A stretch of 64,000 nt of DNA from Taeniopygia guttata (GCF_048771995.1 NC_133024.1:44306001-44370000); one strand, 5' to 3'. Counted from the stretch's first letter, positions 24,225 through 37,151 are shown. Program-made: numbers and translations. The notes: generated by a model from the letters alone, not told the origin.

Positions 24225-25052
24225 TACAAGAATGGATTTTGTGAAAAGACATCAGAAGCTGCTTCCATGTCAGGTAAGTTCCATCTGACTCCAAGACAGG
24301 ACCACTGCTGGCAAAAGATGAGCCCATCAACAGTGCTGGTATAGTGCTGGGACAGTATATTTAGGAAGGGTAAAAAACAGGGGAGAGGAGTGATAAAATT
24401 TGAGAGAAATAGTTCTGCTGACCCCAAGATCAGGGAAGAAGTTTGGGAAGAGATGCTACAGGAGTCAGAGCAGATACTCCCCTGCAGCTCATGGAGCAGC
24501 CCATGATGAGGCAGGCGCTTTACCTGCCACCCATGGAGGTCCATGGTGGAGCAGATACCCATCTGCAGCCCATGGATGATCACACACTGGAGCAGATGTG
24601 TGTGCCCAAAGGACACAGTGATCCCATGGAGATATCACAACAGAGCACCTTTTCATATAAGACCTGGGAGCCCAGTAAGAACCCACACTGGAACAGTCTG
24701 TTCCTGAAGGACTCTACCCCATGGAAAGAACACACGTTGGCATGCTTCATGAAGAATGACATAGTGTGGGAAGGATTTATGTTGGCAAAGTTTATGGAGA
24801 ACTGTCTCCCATAGGTGGGATGCCATTCTGGAGCAGAGAAAGGACATGAAGAGGAAGAAGCAGCAAAAAAAAAAAAAAGTGTGATGTGATTATAACCCCC
24901 ATTCCCAGTCCTTGCCAAAGTGCTCAGGGGGGAGGTAGATGAGTCAGGAGTGAAGATGATACTGATAAGATGGGGGTGGAGGGAATTTGGGTTTTGTTTT
25001 GTTCTTATTTCTCACTGTCTAAAATAAAATCATGCTGATTCTATCTTAGCTA
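24225..25052 (+). mobile_element. Long avian ERV LTR, 3'-truncated copy
   Basis: The segment matches a long avian LTR built of repeated phrases of the type CTGCAGCCCATGGA...CACACTGGAGCAG. Examples here are CTGCAGCTCATGGAGCAG, CACACTGGAGCAG, ACCCACACTGGAACAGTCTG and GGAGAACTGTCTCCCATAGG. The upstream part retains a TATTTAGGAAGGG TATA-like site. It ends around GAATTTGGGTTTTGTTTTG...AATAAAATCATG, losing the last part that the copy at 25950-26976 still has. A 14-base A expansion lies near 24867. Internal frames (for example plus 24443-24814) arise from the ~30-bp phrase repetition and are not genes. Confidence 0.65.
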
Positions 25053-25949
25053 CTTTACCCCACAGGTTCATATATATCTATATATCTATATATATATATA
25101 TACACATGTGCATATATATATTTAGATGAGTTGTGATTAGGCAAAGGATGACTGTGCATATGCAAATACTGACGGCACACTTTGCAAAGAAGATTAAAGG
25201 TGCAAGAATACATGAGAAATATACCTTATGGTTTATGATTTCATGTACTTAACCTTCTTTAAATCACTTCATAAAAGACTATGTGGAAATGTGGAAATCT
25301 TTGGTCTTTTCTGACTCACTGTTTGGATACACCTGCCTTAATCACACCAATGGTTCATGAACAACTGAAAGACCAAACTGCATGACAACTCAATCTACTT
25401 TTCACAGTTATTTTAACATGTTAGCAAGTATATTATTCTAATTTTAGTAGATGGATGAGAAATAACAAAAATGTCTTCAGCTTTCTACAGAAAAAGTAAC
25501 AAAAATACATATGTGTTATAATAATGCATTCAAGCATTTTTTATGGAGTAGACTATAAGAGTAAAAATTATGTGAAGGAATTAGAAACAAATTGGTGTTA
25601 AAAATAGGTATCCCAGCTTATATGTCATTGAGAAACAGAAGAAGATTTCAGGTTGTAACTGAGGAAACTAACTGTGGGATACAGGATGCAACTGATGGAG
25701 TCCATTGTGGGGATTGAATTGTGAGGTGTAAATTCTATGTCATGCCAGAGGCTTACAGTAAGCCCATAGTGTTCAGTTCAGGAGAGCCATATGAGCCATT
25801 ATTCCCATAAAAATAATTTCTAGGCAATAGCTATTGTGCAGCAACAATATCTGAATATTTGGTTTAAAGTTCTATTGTAGAAATTCTTGTTGAAAGACTA
25901 AGTATAATTAGCGCAATAGCATACATTTTATGTAGCACCATTTTGAAAA
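25053..25949. other. Spacer between two related LTR copies
   Basis: The spacer begins with the TA-rich microsatellite at 25070-25123 and continues as AT-rich sequence without retroviral gag, pol or env resemblance. If the two flanking LTRs once bounded one provirus, its interior is gone. Independent insertions are equally possible. Confidence 0.45.
25070..25123. repeat. TA microsatellite
   Basis: Imperfect (TATATC/TA) units with an internal ACACATGTGCA palindrome. Such tracts often vary in length between individuals. Confidence 0.8.
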
Positions 25950-26976
25950 TCGGCTGAATTTTGGGTTTGCATGACCAGGTTTTGGTAGTGGAAAGGTTAC
26001 AGGGTGACTTCTGTGAGAAACTTGACAGAAGATTCTGGAATGGACATACTACTGGCCAAGGCTGGGCCAACCACAAATGGTGGAAATACTTTTCTAATAA
26101 CATATTTATGAAAAAAAATTATTGTGCAGTTGCAATTGTGTCCAGAGAAGAGTGGAGTGAGAATACGTGAGACAAAGCCCTGAGAAGAACAGTGAAGAGA
26201 TGCTCCATGTGCTAAAGCAGACCATGGTGAATCAGCTGTGCCCCTGCAGTCTGTGGAGGCTCATGGGAAAGCAGAAATCCACTTGTAGCTCTTGGTGGAG
26301 ACTCATGCCAGAGCAAATGGATGTCTAAGGGAGGGCTGTGAACCTGGGGGAAGTTGAGAAGGCTCCTGGCAGGGACCTGAAGACCTATGGAGAGAGAATC
26401 TCAAACTGCAGCAGGTTTCCTGGTAGGACTTGTGATCAAATAAGGAATCCACACCGGAGCAGCCTGTCCTTGAAGGAGTGCATCCCTAGAAGAGTGACCA
26501 CATTGCAGAAGTTTGTGAAGAACTGTTGCCCATGGGATGGACTTCAGTTGAAGAAATACATGGAGGACTGTCTGTGCTGGGAAGGTCTCCACACTAGGGC
26601 AGGCAAAGGACTCTTGTCCCTGGGCAGCAGCAGGAGCAACCTGTGATGAGCCAGCCAAAACTCCCATTTCTCTTCTCTCCGTGCCACTGGGGGAGGAGGT
26701 AGAGCTTAGGAAGGAGAGAGGGGTGAGCATAAGGTGTTTTTAAAATTTATTTTACTTCTCGTTATCCTGCTTTTATTTTGTTAGCAATAAATTTAATTAA
26801 TATCCCAAATTCAAGTCTGTTTTGCCTGTGATGGTATTTGGTGAATGATCTCTCATGTATCTTATCTCAAACCATGAAGCTTTTGTTACATTTTCCCTCC
26901 CCTGTCCTGTTGCAAAGGGGAGTGATAGAGTGACTTCAGTAGGTAGCTGACATCCAGCCTGGGTCAACCCACTACT
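25950..26976 (+). mobile_element. Long avian ERV solo LTR, near-complete 3' end
   Basis: Landmarks follow the avian consensus I recall. They are TTTGCATGACCAGGTTTTGG near 25967, ACTTCTGTGAGAAACTTGACAG, the TATA region AACATATTTATG at about 26099, repeated phrases such as CACACCGGAGCAGCCTGTCC and GGAGGACTGTCTGTGCTGGG, and a GGGGGAGGAGGTAGAGC block. AATAAA lies at 26786-26791, and the end is GGGGAGTGATAGAG...CAGCCTGGGTCAACCCACTAC. Length (about 1 kb) suits this unusually long LTR type. No primer-binding site or gag sequence follows, so it is a solo LTR. It is a same-family, same-strand neighbour of 24225-25052. Confidence 0.72.
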
Positions 26977-28010
26977 AACCTAAAACATTTGGAACTGGAT
27001 ATGAAATCAAAATTTTAATGTGTCTGAGAACACAGCAGTTCTGGCAGATTTAAAGTTGTTTGCTGTTTATCACAGTACTGAGTGAATGTCATACAGAATT
27101 AACAGCACCTATAATTTATATAATCTGCAGTGCAATTGTGCACCTCATTGTAAATTCTTCATTGTTGCCCATGATTTTGTTGCAGTGGATAATGTTGCCT
27201 TTTGCTTTTTGTTCAATAGTTGGGGTAAGGCTCTATATTTAAAAGAACACTGTAGTCTTGAACTGATACAGAAAAACCCCAACAAACAAATGAATAAACA
27301 AAACCCAAAAATGTTGCTTGCTTCACTTTGCCTTATTCCCTGATTAATTTAAATTTCAATGGATTCATCACATATCAGTAGACAAGCATCACAACTGCTG
27401 CAGAAAAGTGAAATGTTACAGCCATATTAGTAATATAATGCAGATTTACAAAGGTTAGGATTTAGCTCACTTTTCTGTCACTGCAAGATTAAAACAGACA
27501 TTAACTTAGTGGAAGCTCCTGTACTCTTCAGAAATGCTTGTAGGCGCCTCATCATGGACTGCTACTGTTCAGCATTTTGTCAATTCATGATACTTTATAA
27601 TGTATCAGTCCTGGTAAGTCTAGCTGTTATGGTTTAGTGTGCATTTTCAGTAGAAAGATTATTTGAGAATGAAGAATCATTCAGAATGAAGAAACATGTG
27701 CTCCATCACCATCAAAAATGAAACTTACTATTTTTTTCCAAACAAGAACCTGGAAGTTCTCATCTTGTATAGTCATCCTTATTTCTCTTATCTACCTACT
27801 ACCACTGAGGCAGACAAAAACAGCTACAGAGAGCATAAGATGGAAAAGATAGGAAAGAAGGAGTCACAGATGAAGCTAATACTTGAAAAGCTTAGTTATC
27901 TTAAAAGACAGGCACACTAAATTAAAAAAAAAAACAACAAACTTTCATCTTTACTTTTAGAATTAAAATTAGGATTTACATTTTCCTAGTCTCCGATGGT
28001 TATAGCTTCT
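26977..28010. other. Anonymous non-coding DNA
   Basis: AT-rich sequence with an A/C-rich patch near 27275-27310 and a poly-A run near 27926. No gene or further retroviral sequence was recognised. Confidence 0.5.
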
Positions 28011-28622
28011 GAGTCATAGAATCATGGACTTGGTCATCCACATGAGTGCCTTTCAACTCAGTGTATTCTAACTCCTGACCCTCTGCCAGACACCACAAGT
28101 GTCACACCATGTGCCTGAGTCTTGTTCAAATGCTTCTTGAACTCAGATAGCCTGGTGCTGTGACCACTCCCAGGAGGAGCTTGTTCCAGGGCTTCTGGGT
28201 GAAAATGAGAACCACCTTCTGGGTGAAAAACCTTTTCCTGTCATCCAGTCTAAACCTCCTCTGACTCAGCCTTATGCCATTTTTGAGTCCTGTCACTCAT
28301 CACCAGGGAGAAGAGATGTGTACCTGACCTTCCTCTTCTCCTCATGAGGAAGCGGTAGACTGTGATGAGGTCTTCCCTCAGTCTCCTCCAGGCTGAACAC
28401 ACCAAGTGACCTCTGCTGCTCATAAGTCTTCCCCTCCAGACCCTTCACCTTCCTTGAGGCCCTCCTTTGGATGCTCTCTAATAGCTTAATGTCTTTCTCA
28501 TATAAGCTGCACAAAATACTCAAACTTAGGTTGACTCAGATCAGAGTGGGATAACCACCTCCTTTGCCCAGCAGGGCATACTGTGCTTAATGCACCCCAG
28601 ACTCTAGGCTTTTGATAGCAGA
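28011..28622 (-). mobile_element. CR1 LINE, 3' end
   Basis: On the minus strand this is a CR1 3' half. Its terminal repeat and tail are at 28011-28060 and its oldest recognisable coding part is near 28620. The minus-strand frame at 28293-28523 retains YEKDIKLLESIQRRA, KGLEGKTYE and a following LGVFSLEE. These match the C-terminal CR1 reverse-transcriptase block and parallel the plus-strand copy at 10465-10997. The plus strand shows CTCAGTCTCCTCCAGGCTGAACA and GGCCCTCCTTTGGATGCTCTC, classic antisense CR1 phrases. It is 5' truncated and frameshifted. Confidence 0.9.
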
Positions 28623-29039
28623 GAGGAAAAAAAAAGCAGTATAGAATGCAAATGATGTAAAGGCCACTGTCTTTTCCCCTTTCTTTCTCCACATACCATT
28701 TCAGAAGTAAAAGGGAGGCAGGGAGCAGATGTATTTCAATTTTACCTGCAAAGATAGATGTTTCAGTATCTAGTACTCTAGCACCTGAAAATAATGCACA
28801 TAAGACAAGAGGAGCAGCAAAGAAAAGAGAGGGGTATCTAAACTACAGTGTTCATGAAAACACATAATGAATAACAGTATAATTGCTATAAGAAAGGAAA
28901 GAAGTGAGTTGTTGAAAGAGACGAAGGAAATAGTAACAACACAAAGTGAAAGAGGAGATTGTAGTGTGTCATAGCATATGTTGCAGTTGAGACAGTCACA
29001 ATACATTGAGTATCACCACACAATCTCAGAAAGCATCAA
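28623..29039. other. Anonymous purine-rich non-coding DNA
   Basis: The sequence is A/G-rich on the plus strand (28790-28960) without a motif I can name. It holds no gene. Confidence 0.5.
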
Positions 29040-29360
29040 CCCATACAGAGCAATATCATACCACTTTAGAAGGCTTCAAGCATCAGCCCGTCTTCTTCTG
29101 TAGCCCAACCTTTTATACCCCTCATTGTTCATGCATTGCACCTGTGTGTCCCCTGTTCCTTTTCATGACTGGTCAGTGCACCTGGGCACTCCAAGTCTCA
29201 TTGCTTTCAATACTGCTCACCTGCTTTTCACAGCTGTAGCCCATTAGGGATGAAGCTCCACCCAGCCCCTCTCCCAGTTACCACAAACTGTGTGCCTACA
29301 GCGGTGCTTGCAGCTAAAAAGACCCTCTGTCACCATTGGCTGCTTCAAGCTGCAGCTTCA
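29040..29360 (-). mobile_element. Possible solo LTR on the minus strand
   Basis: Read on the minus strand, a C/T-mixed U3-like block leads to GGGTATAAAAGGTTGGGC (TATA at about 29111-29120), followed by a short leader-like stretch. A strong TATA box inside a GC-richer island is typical of LTRs. No family could be named and no terminal repeats were located, so a host promoter or another repeat is possible. Confidence 0.35.
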
Positions 29361-29762
29361 TTCTGACTTTCAAGATGCATCAGCCTTAAGGAACTAGAGG
29401 AATTTGTGAGGACTGCATTCATGAAGTTATAGTGTGAGCTGAAAAGATGGTGAAGTGGAACAGGAACTGGGGAAGGAAAGGAATAGTACAGATGGAACAA
29501 GTTCTAAGCCTCAAAATAACATGCTTTGTCATTACTTAGAGAGTGGAAGTGCATTCAGGTGGGAAAGAAGCAAAGAAAACTATGGAAACCAGGTGTAAAA
29601 AAGTGTAACAGCAATCAGTTTCTACAAAGACTATCACTAAGTTCCTGTCTTACAGCAATAATTTAAATTCCTTATTAGCAGCTCATCATTTCTTTTATAG
29701 AATGCTTTCCTTTAAAAAGGAAAAGAAGTCTTTTCTACTTCCTGCCCAACCATTTTCCCCCT

Positions 29763-29782
29763 CCCCCCCCCCCCCCCCCCCC
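29763..29782 (-). repeat. Uninterrupted C20 homopolymer
   Basis: Twenty Cs are followed by GCCCC. The minus strand is a G20 tract that can form G-quadruplexes. Long C/G homopolymers are rare and unstable. They are also hard to sequence, so the exact length may be an assembly estimate. Confidence 0.9.
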
Positions 29783-32700
29783 GCCCCGGAAAAAGATACT
29801 TTAATAGGAAACTAAGAATTGACATGTCCTAAACATGTATATGTGGAAAGGAGTTATTGCAGTAATCATTGAAGGTACTGGTTACTCAAGGCAGTAGTTG
29901 TCCCATTGTGTCTCCTGCATGTCTGAGAAATGTCTTCATTTGCAGGAGCAGGCCCATGAGTTCCAGAGTTAACAATGAGTTCAGGAGGGAGGGAGAGAGG
30001 ATGATGTGGGAATATGGACAGTCAAACCATAATTCTGCCCTACCATGAATCCCAGTAATGCTATACTGTCATGAATAATAAATACTCCATCTGAGTCCAG
30101 ATTAAATACAGAGGTTTGTCCCTGTCAGGCAAGAGAAAGGTTCTGAGATAAAACATAGTCTAGGAAAGCAGAAAATCTTTATCTACTTGGACAAACTTCA
30201 TGTCCAGCATACTTATATTAAAGATAAGTTTTACATTTAAAATTAGTAGTCTGTGACTAAAATTAAAGTCAAAAAGGAAAATTACAAAGGGGCTTGAAAA
30301 CAGTGACTTGTGCCAAATGTGTCTTCGGATAAATAACTGTTTTGATAATGTCTTTAAGTGGAGCATTTCAATGTCAGCATGTTCCCTTTCAAAATGGAAT
30401 GGAACATTTTGTTTGCTCAATTTGAAATTATTTTCTTCTGTGGAATGTCCTTCACATTATATAAAAGAGCAGAATTAGATGTAATTTATCATCTTCTACC
30501 TAAATGCATTCTTTTTTATTAGCAATAATTATTCAACATACATCTGTGAAAATCCAATAAAATTTTGAGTGCTTTTGAAATTTCACAGGGAAAAAAAAAT
30601 GTGAACCCACTGAGTTTTATAAAAACAGGAAAGCTGTCTTCTGTTTGTTTCAAATGTATATAAAAAAATGCTGTCATAATAATCCAGAGCATTTAATAAC
30701 AGCCCTTATATTTTCCAGTTTTCAAGGAGCACCATGGAGTCTAGTGAGTTCTCCAAGCTTTTGGTCCGAGAGCAAGAAACACCAGTTTCCAAAAACTACC
30801 CAGAAAATTAAAGACACTAAAATGAAAACACATCCTCAGGGAGCAAGAGCTCTGGCACAAAAACTATCCTGGGGCAATCAACTGCATAAATGTAGCTAAG
30901 TATGTGCCATCTGTGAAGGAATTTGTCCAGTGAAATCAGCAGCAGTTCTCTTACAAAACACGCAATTGCTTCAGGATGTGATTCTATGCAGGTAAATTCA
31001 GGATATCTAAAGCTGTCGCCAGCCTGTTATCTTGAAATGTCTGAAATAGTGAGTGCAATTGTGTGGCAGGGTTTAGTACAGAAGCCATAACCACAGAGAA
31101 GCTTCTCGATGTTTGTTCCAGTGTTCAAGTGACTTGTTTACCCCTGAACAGATGGTCATTCAACCACAGCATACATCAGCTGACACCTTTATTGCCCTAA
31201 TAAGGATCGGGAAGAATCACTAACAGGTTTCTATCTTGTTAGCACAGTGGGATGTGCAGGCTACAGCATAATGCTGCTAAGTGCCAGAGGTATCAAACTA
31301 GATGGATCCACCAGGAGTGCGGCAAAGTGATCTGCTTTGTTGTGTTGTCAGAGCCCTGGTCTTCTTTGCATTGGTACTGGATAAAAAAGGCTTTTATTTC
31401 TCTCCTAACAGGTTTACTGATCTGCAGCATTTCCTGATTTTTCTTTGCTTTTACAGGGTTATATAATATATGTAGCTCAACCAGGGGCCACAAAAATTGT
31501 GGGAAAGGGTATTCCTAGCTTGAATGGGATTTGTTCTTTGAATTACACTGAAAGCAAGGATGGCAAGGCTTGTGAAATGGGTATAGGTGTCATTCCAATG
31601 GGAACTCCCAGGCCCTTGGGAGAAGGGAACAATACTACTTTGTGTCACAGTGTGGGAGTGTACCATGGAGTATCTGTATCTGTAGCTGTAGTTGGGAGGG
31701 AAGGGAGAAATATGCAGTGCCAAAATCAAGAGCAAAATCTGATGCTGAGGGATCGGCACCTGCTGTGGGCATACCACTGCTCCGGGTGCGCACAACACCA
31801 GAAGGAAAGTTGGGGTTCATAGTAGAGCCCTTCACACTCTGCCATTTGTAATTCCATCTACATAGTGTATTTCTTGGATCTGGAGCAAGTTTTGGGGCAT
31901 CATGTTCAGCTTTTCAGAATGCATTAAATGCTGCAGTGCTTAGAATTGCTACAGCTGGCCCAAAGAACCAAAATGTTGGAATATCTATGTGAGGATGCTT
32001 GGTCACCATTTTCACTTGTTTTGCTTTAAAAAATTACCTTCTGTTGGTTTGCATTACCTGTTTGTGCAAAAGTAGACCTTTTCCTGTCGCATAGGCTGAT
32101 GCACAGCAGAATTCCAAAGCTAATAAAATTATTTGGCTTAATACATTTAATGGTTTTGTCCTCTTAAATGCAAAAAAGCAAAATGTTTTAGAAGAAAGTG
32201 AAAGCAAATTTATCCATCTTGTCGCTACAAAAGATCTGACTAGAGCTACATACACAATGTTTGCATCGTGCTTGCCTTCTGTCCAAAGACATCCAGCAAT
32301 TCCCATGACCATTTTCACATACTGCATTTCTAGCATCCATGTTTGTAGAAATTATGCAGCAAATGCAAATTAATATGTATGTTCTGGCAATGTATATGTC
32401 TGAAACTCTCTAGATATTTATTTTTATGGTCATTTACTGTAATTAAGTCCATTCAAAAGTAATTGGGTCAGACAAATGCTGGATGCTGTAGTTTACTGCT
32501 CTACTAAAAAGCAGGTACAATACAACCTGTGGTCCTGTTTGCTTTCTTCTGTCATCTGGAAAATGTCTCAGCTCTGAAGGTACACCATTGAAGATATCTT
32601 TTGTCTGACACATCTGTCAAAATATAATTTGATTATTATTTCCCTTTTTACTCTTATTAAAGCAATAATCAAAATATAAGGAAAACAAATTATGGCAACT

Positions 32701-32853
32701 ATTAAAGTAGGATTTCCCTCACAGGTAAAATCCACCCCAGAGGAATTCCGAGCACTGAAACTATGTTAAGATTACTGTATGCATCAAAGGGGAGTATTTA
32801 ATGCTTCTAGTAATAAAACTGTGTTCCAGAAATAGTTATATAATTTATAAATG

Positions 32854-32919
32854 AGGAACACCAGCATTATCACCAGCAGTGACCAGCAGCAGGAACACCA
32901 GCATTATCACTAGCAGTAG
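32854..32919 (+). repeat. Tandem duplication, 37-bp period
   Basis: AGGAACACCAGCATTATCAC recurs 37 bp later with one substitution just after it (ACCAGCAG versus ACTAGCAG). The second copy is partial. A 16-bp-period repeat of TCTCCTAAAAA follows immediately at 32922-32949, so the locus has slipped more than once. Confidence 0.8.
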
Positions 32920-33871
32920 ATTCTCCTAAAAAAAAGGTCTCCTAAAAAGATAAGCATTTATCAAATCCATATAACTTGAACTTAATACTGTCCTTTGATC
33001 CCACATTGCTGCTGCCACAGGGATGGTCTGGAGCTGGGGTACTAAGGCACAGACAGCAGCACACTTCAATTTGTGCACCAGTTTAGGGGATGGTAATCTG
33101 ATGCTGACATATCCTTGAATTTTGATGGCACTCTTTGAGTGACATGACCCTAGGAAGCTTTCAGCATGTGTAAGATACTGAAAAACAAAGAGCATTCTAA
33201 AATTTAATAACAGCAATGATATTTTCTAATTATTACTGCTGAAAAAAATCAGAAATTAAATTAACATATTTCAGTTTCTCCATATTGTGCTAAATCTTCA
33301 TTACTGGCCCTTCTTAAAAAGAAAACATTTGTACTTTCCTCCATTTATTTGATCTTACTGAAGTGCATCCCGCACCTACGAGTTGCAAACAGCTATGCTT
33401 TTATTTGTGCATCTGCTAGTAAAATCACACTTGTGGGGCTTACTGACATCAGTACTTGATTTTACATATAATACACAGGGTTTTTATTTTTGCAGCATTG
33501 CTCAAAAGAGAAAATCTCTTCTCCAAGCCCTGTTAGCCCTATATGCATTAAAAATCTTCTATATGTATATAGACATGCACATTTTAGGATGTATTTCTTA
33601 CTTTTCATTAATATAATTTATTGAAAGAATGTATATTTTACACAGAAAGGATCCTCAGATAAAAATATATTTTTGTAGTTACTCCCATCAAAGCAACATA
33701 CCCACTGTTATGAAATATCTTGTCTTTGCAGAATACGTGCATGTGGCTGACGTATTGGACACAGTTTCTAAAGGAGATCTGTGTCTTTATGAAAAATTAG
33801 TTTTAGGGTATCTCAGATGAGCTGAGAAACCATGTTTAGATGACTGAATCAGATACCTAGGTGGTTTGTTA

Positions 33872-33889
33872 AGTGACATCGATGTCACT
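33872..33889. repeat. Perfect 18-bp palindrome
   Basis: AGTGACATCGATGTCACT is its own reverse complement. It contains inverted TGACA half-sites (MEIS/TGIF type) around a central ATCGAT, and a CpG in a CpG-poor region. It may be a transcription-factor dimer site or chance. Confidence 0.75.
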
Positions 33890-34596
33890 GATAATATTTG
33901 GATTTCCAGGTCACAAATTATTTTCTAAACACCAGCAAGCAATTAACAATTGACAGAATATTCAAGTGTCCAGTAGTAGTCAAACCTCCAAAATTCTTCA
34001 CAAGGTTGAGGATACTTATGCATGGGCCTTATAACAGGTCTGAACAAGAGAGAGGACAAGGATAATAAAACCAGTATCTTCTTTCTACCAGTTGCCAATT
34101 TGATAAATATCTCTTGAAGCTGCTGTTAGGTGTCAGGCAAAGCATCTGAAGTGGGCAAAAAGTAATACATCATATAAATAAAAATGAAACTCTCAGCATC
34201 TGACAAAAAATGCCTGCAGTGCAATACTTTCCAGTCATAACTGATTCTCTTAGTAGAGACAGGAAATATACTGAAAGACTTTTAGCCCTTTACCTTGCCA
34301 CAGAAAATAAAAATGGCTTCATTCATGATAGAAAAACACTGGCATATGAAATATAAATTTCCTCTCAAAAAAGTAGAATTTTAATGCAAAAGAAAGGCAG
34401 AAAGCAGCTGTAGGATTGTTTAGTATTCCACACTGACTTGCCCACTTCAGAATGTCTGTTCTAAGTGAATATTTAGTAGTGCAGCTGGCATTGTTACTGA
34501 TTGAAGAACTCCACTTATCACATTGAGCATCTTACTATCCTGGAAAAATCTCTCACAGCTTCCTACTCAATTTATCCATCATCTGAGCTCAAATTT

Positions 34597-34760
34597 CTTA
34601 TTTATTTACTTTTTTTCCTCTTTTTTTTTTCTTTTGTTTTCCTTCCCTCCCTTGATCTCCTCCAATCCTGTTGCCTTCCTCCCTCTAATTTTCTTCTCCC
34701 TCTACTTTAACTTCTCCCTCCCTGACCTTCTCACCCTTCCCTTTACTCTTCCTCACTTTT
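34597..34760 (+). repeat. Polypyrimidine tract
   Basis: About 160 bases are over 80 percent C and T, with runs of T followed by CCCTCC-type units. It is low-complexity DNA. The Leu/Phe/Ser-rich frames through it (34501-34840) are composition artefacts. Confidence 0.7.
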
Positions 34761-37151
34761 ATTTTTTAAAAGGTCTGAATATTTACTTTCCAAATAACAA
34801 AAGAAGAATAAAAAGAAACAGCTATGGAAAACAGACTTAATTAAATGATAACCATAAATCTGTAGAAAACTTGCTAATAAGAGAAGCCACATGCAATGGT
34901 TTAGGGGCTAAGATGTAATTATTGTGTGCAAACAACCTCATCATTAGATCAAATTCTGAAGTAGCTACAGCAACATGGACTTCAACAAAATGTGGTAATT
35001 TTTATGCATTTGAAAATATGTTGTTTTGCTTAGCACTAAGGTGATGATGGTGATGGAAGCAGGAGAACAGAATATATAAATCTAGAAGAGGCAGAAAAGT
35101 CTGAATTTTCAGAATATTAAATAACTTTCAAAGAGATTACATTCCAAAGGGCATACGAGAAAAATATTTGTTAAATCTGTATCAGAATGTTTTTTTTTTT
35201 CATGCTCAGTTAGTTGTGCATCATACTCTACTTGTTCTGCTGTGTTTACATCCCCAAGAGTTCCATAATGCTGCTCTCTTTTTAGCCCAAATCACTCTGG
35301 AAATATCATTTGTATTTACATTGAGTCATAAAAATAAACAACTAAATAAAACTATCAGGAACAGCCCTATCAGAAGATACATGTCCTGTAAAGGTAAAAT
35401 ATATGTGTAGTTCAGCATCCTGCACTTTAGCCTTTTAATTTCAGATAGAGATTATCTCAATTGAAATAGTTTTTGTACGTCAATATTCCTGTCTCTTACC
35501 AGATTCATTAATAAGTCTTATATAATTAGAAATGGCATTTATTGATTCCTTCATGAAGCAGAGACCCATATTAAACAATAATTTCCATAGTAAACACACA
35601 TGACACTGTCTAGGAATAGAAAAAAATCATGCTGATTCCCTTTTCCTTTATTTTTGTCCTTTTCTTTTTGTTAAACAGAGTATTCTTTGTTAGCTGTATG
35701 CTCACCTCTCTTGATTCATTTTGGAAGTCTCCATATCATGCTATGCCTTAAGCCATTTTTCCTTTAATTTAAGTGTGGAAATAATAAAAGGACCAAAATG
35801 CAGCCTGTTTCTAAGCTCTTATTGCTGCTGAATATAATCCAGAGGCAACCTAAAGCCAAGTATTTGGCAACTCAGCAAAAATACCTCCTTTTTTTGCATG
35901 ATAATTTATTATTTTTGTACAATACATTTTACTTCAATATTATTATTTCATAAATTATAATAATATATCAAAAAGGTAAATATAGAAAAAATGCAACTTT
36001 AATGTATCCAAATCCCATTTATAAACATTAGCTAGTATATTTTATTTGAATGTCAAACAAGCAAATACTACTTTTACAAATGAGAGGTAGCAAAAGCAAT
36101 GTCTTCCCCAGAGAAATCAGCAAAATACTTCTATGTCATCACCTACACTTCAGATGCAATTGCTAAAATCCAGATTCTTTACAAGGGACTTGAGGTACTT
36201 GCTGTGTCCAGCTTCTTGGACAGTGTTGCATTTTATTCTGTACAATAGTGCAGTAACGGTCACAATAAAGCTTTGATTTTAGGAGTGTTTCTGGCAGCTA
36301 CCTTTCAAAATCTATTAATTATTATTAAATCTTCTCAATCTTAATGTAGAAAAGATGCATTTATCAACAGTTTACCCATCTTCTTAGATAATAGTCTTTT
36401 GTGAAGTGGAATCATGGAACATAAAAAGCAAGATCAATTGCTATTTTGGTATGAATTATTTTAAGTAGATCCTACTTTTCCTAACTCTGCAGGCTGTACT
36501 TTCATTTCTACAGGAACAATTTCATTTTAGTGGTAACTGTCTAATCAATGCAAATTCCAAATTTAAAAGATGGTTAGATTCTACTAAATAATCAAAATGG
36601 AAATACAAAGAAAAATAAGTGTTTAGCCTTCATGGATACCTTTTCAGTTTGTTTACTTTTTCTGTTGCTTAATTTTGAAGGTGAGGAGGTGTGTCTTTTC
36701 CGGAAGCTTCAGTATATGAATCATCTTCATTAGATAAATATATTTTGTACTGTGGTATGAAAAATAGGACTTCCTTTCAGACAAAAGTAGGATATTGGTT
36801 ACATCTTTTCTCTGAATTACACAGCTATTTGCTTTTGAAAACAAAAATCTAATCTAAAACCCATTCATTATGTGAGTAGATCTGTGCTTTAATTGTTATA
36901 ACAATACCAAATGCTTCGCTTGCTTAGAGGCAGAAGATTCTGTGGAGGAAAGTATATTTTGCTTCAGGGTAATTCTGGAATGTAAACAATTTAAATTCCT
37001 TACTTTTTTGTATTTCTGTTTTCTACTCTTATGTCATCTTGAAAAATCAACAGTGTAAAAAAAGAAATAATTTTTTTTGTCCACATGTAGGAGAAACGTC
37101 CATTGCATTTTGTGAAGTTATTTAATATAGTAGCTTGAATCTAGAGAGTAG

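Noticed and set aside
24224..24918. Several overlapping open frames of 64-130 codons on both strands
   Set aside because: They lie inside a long ERV LTR built of repeated phrases. LTRs are regulatory, not coding.
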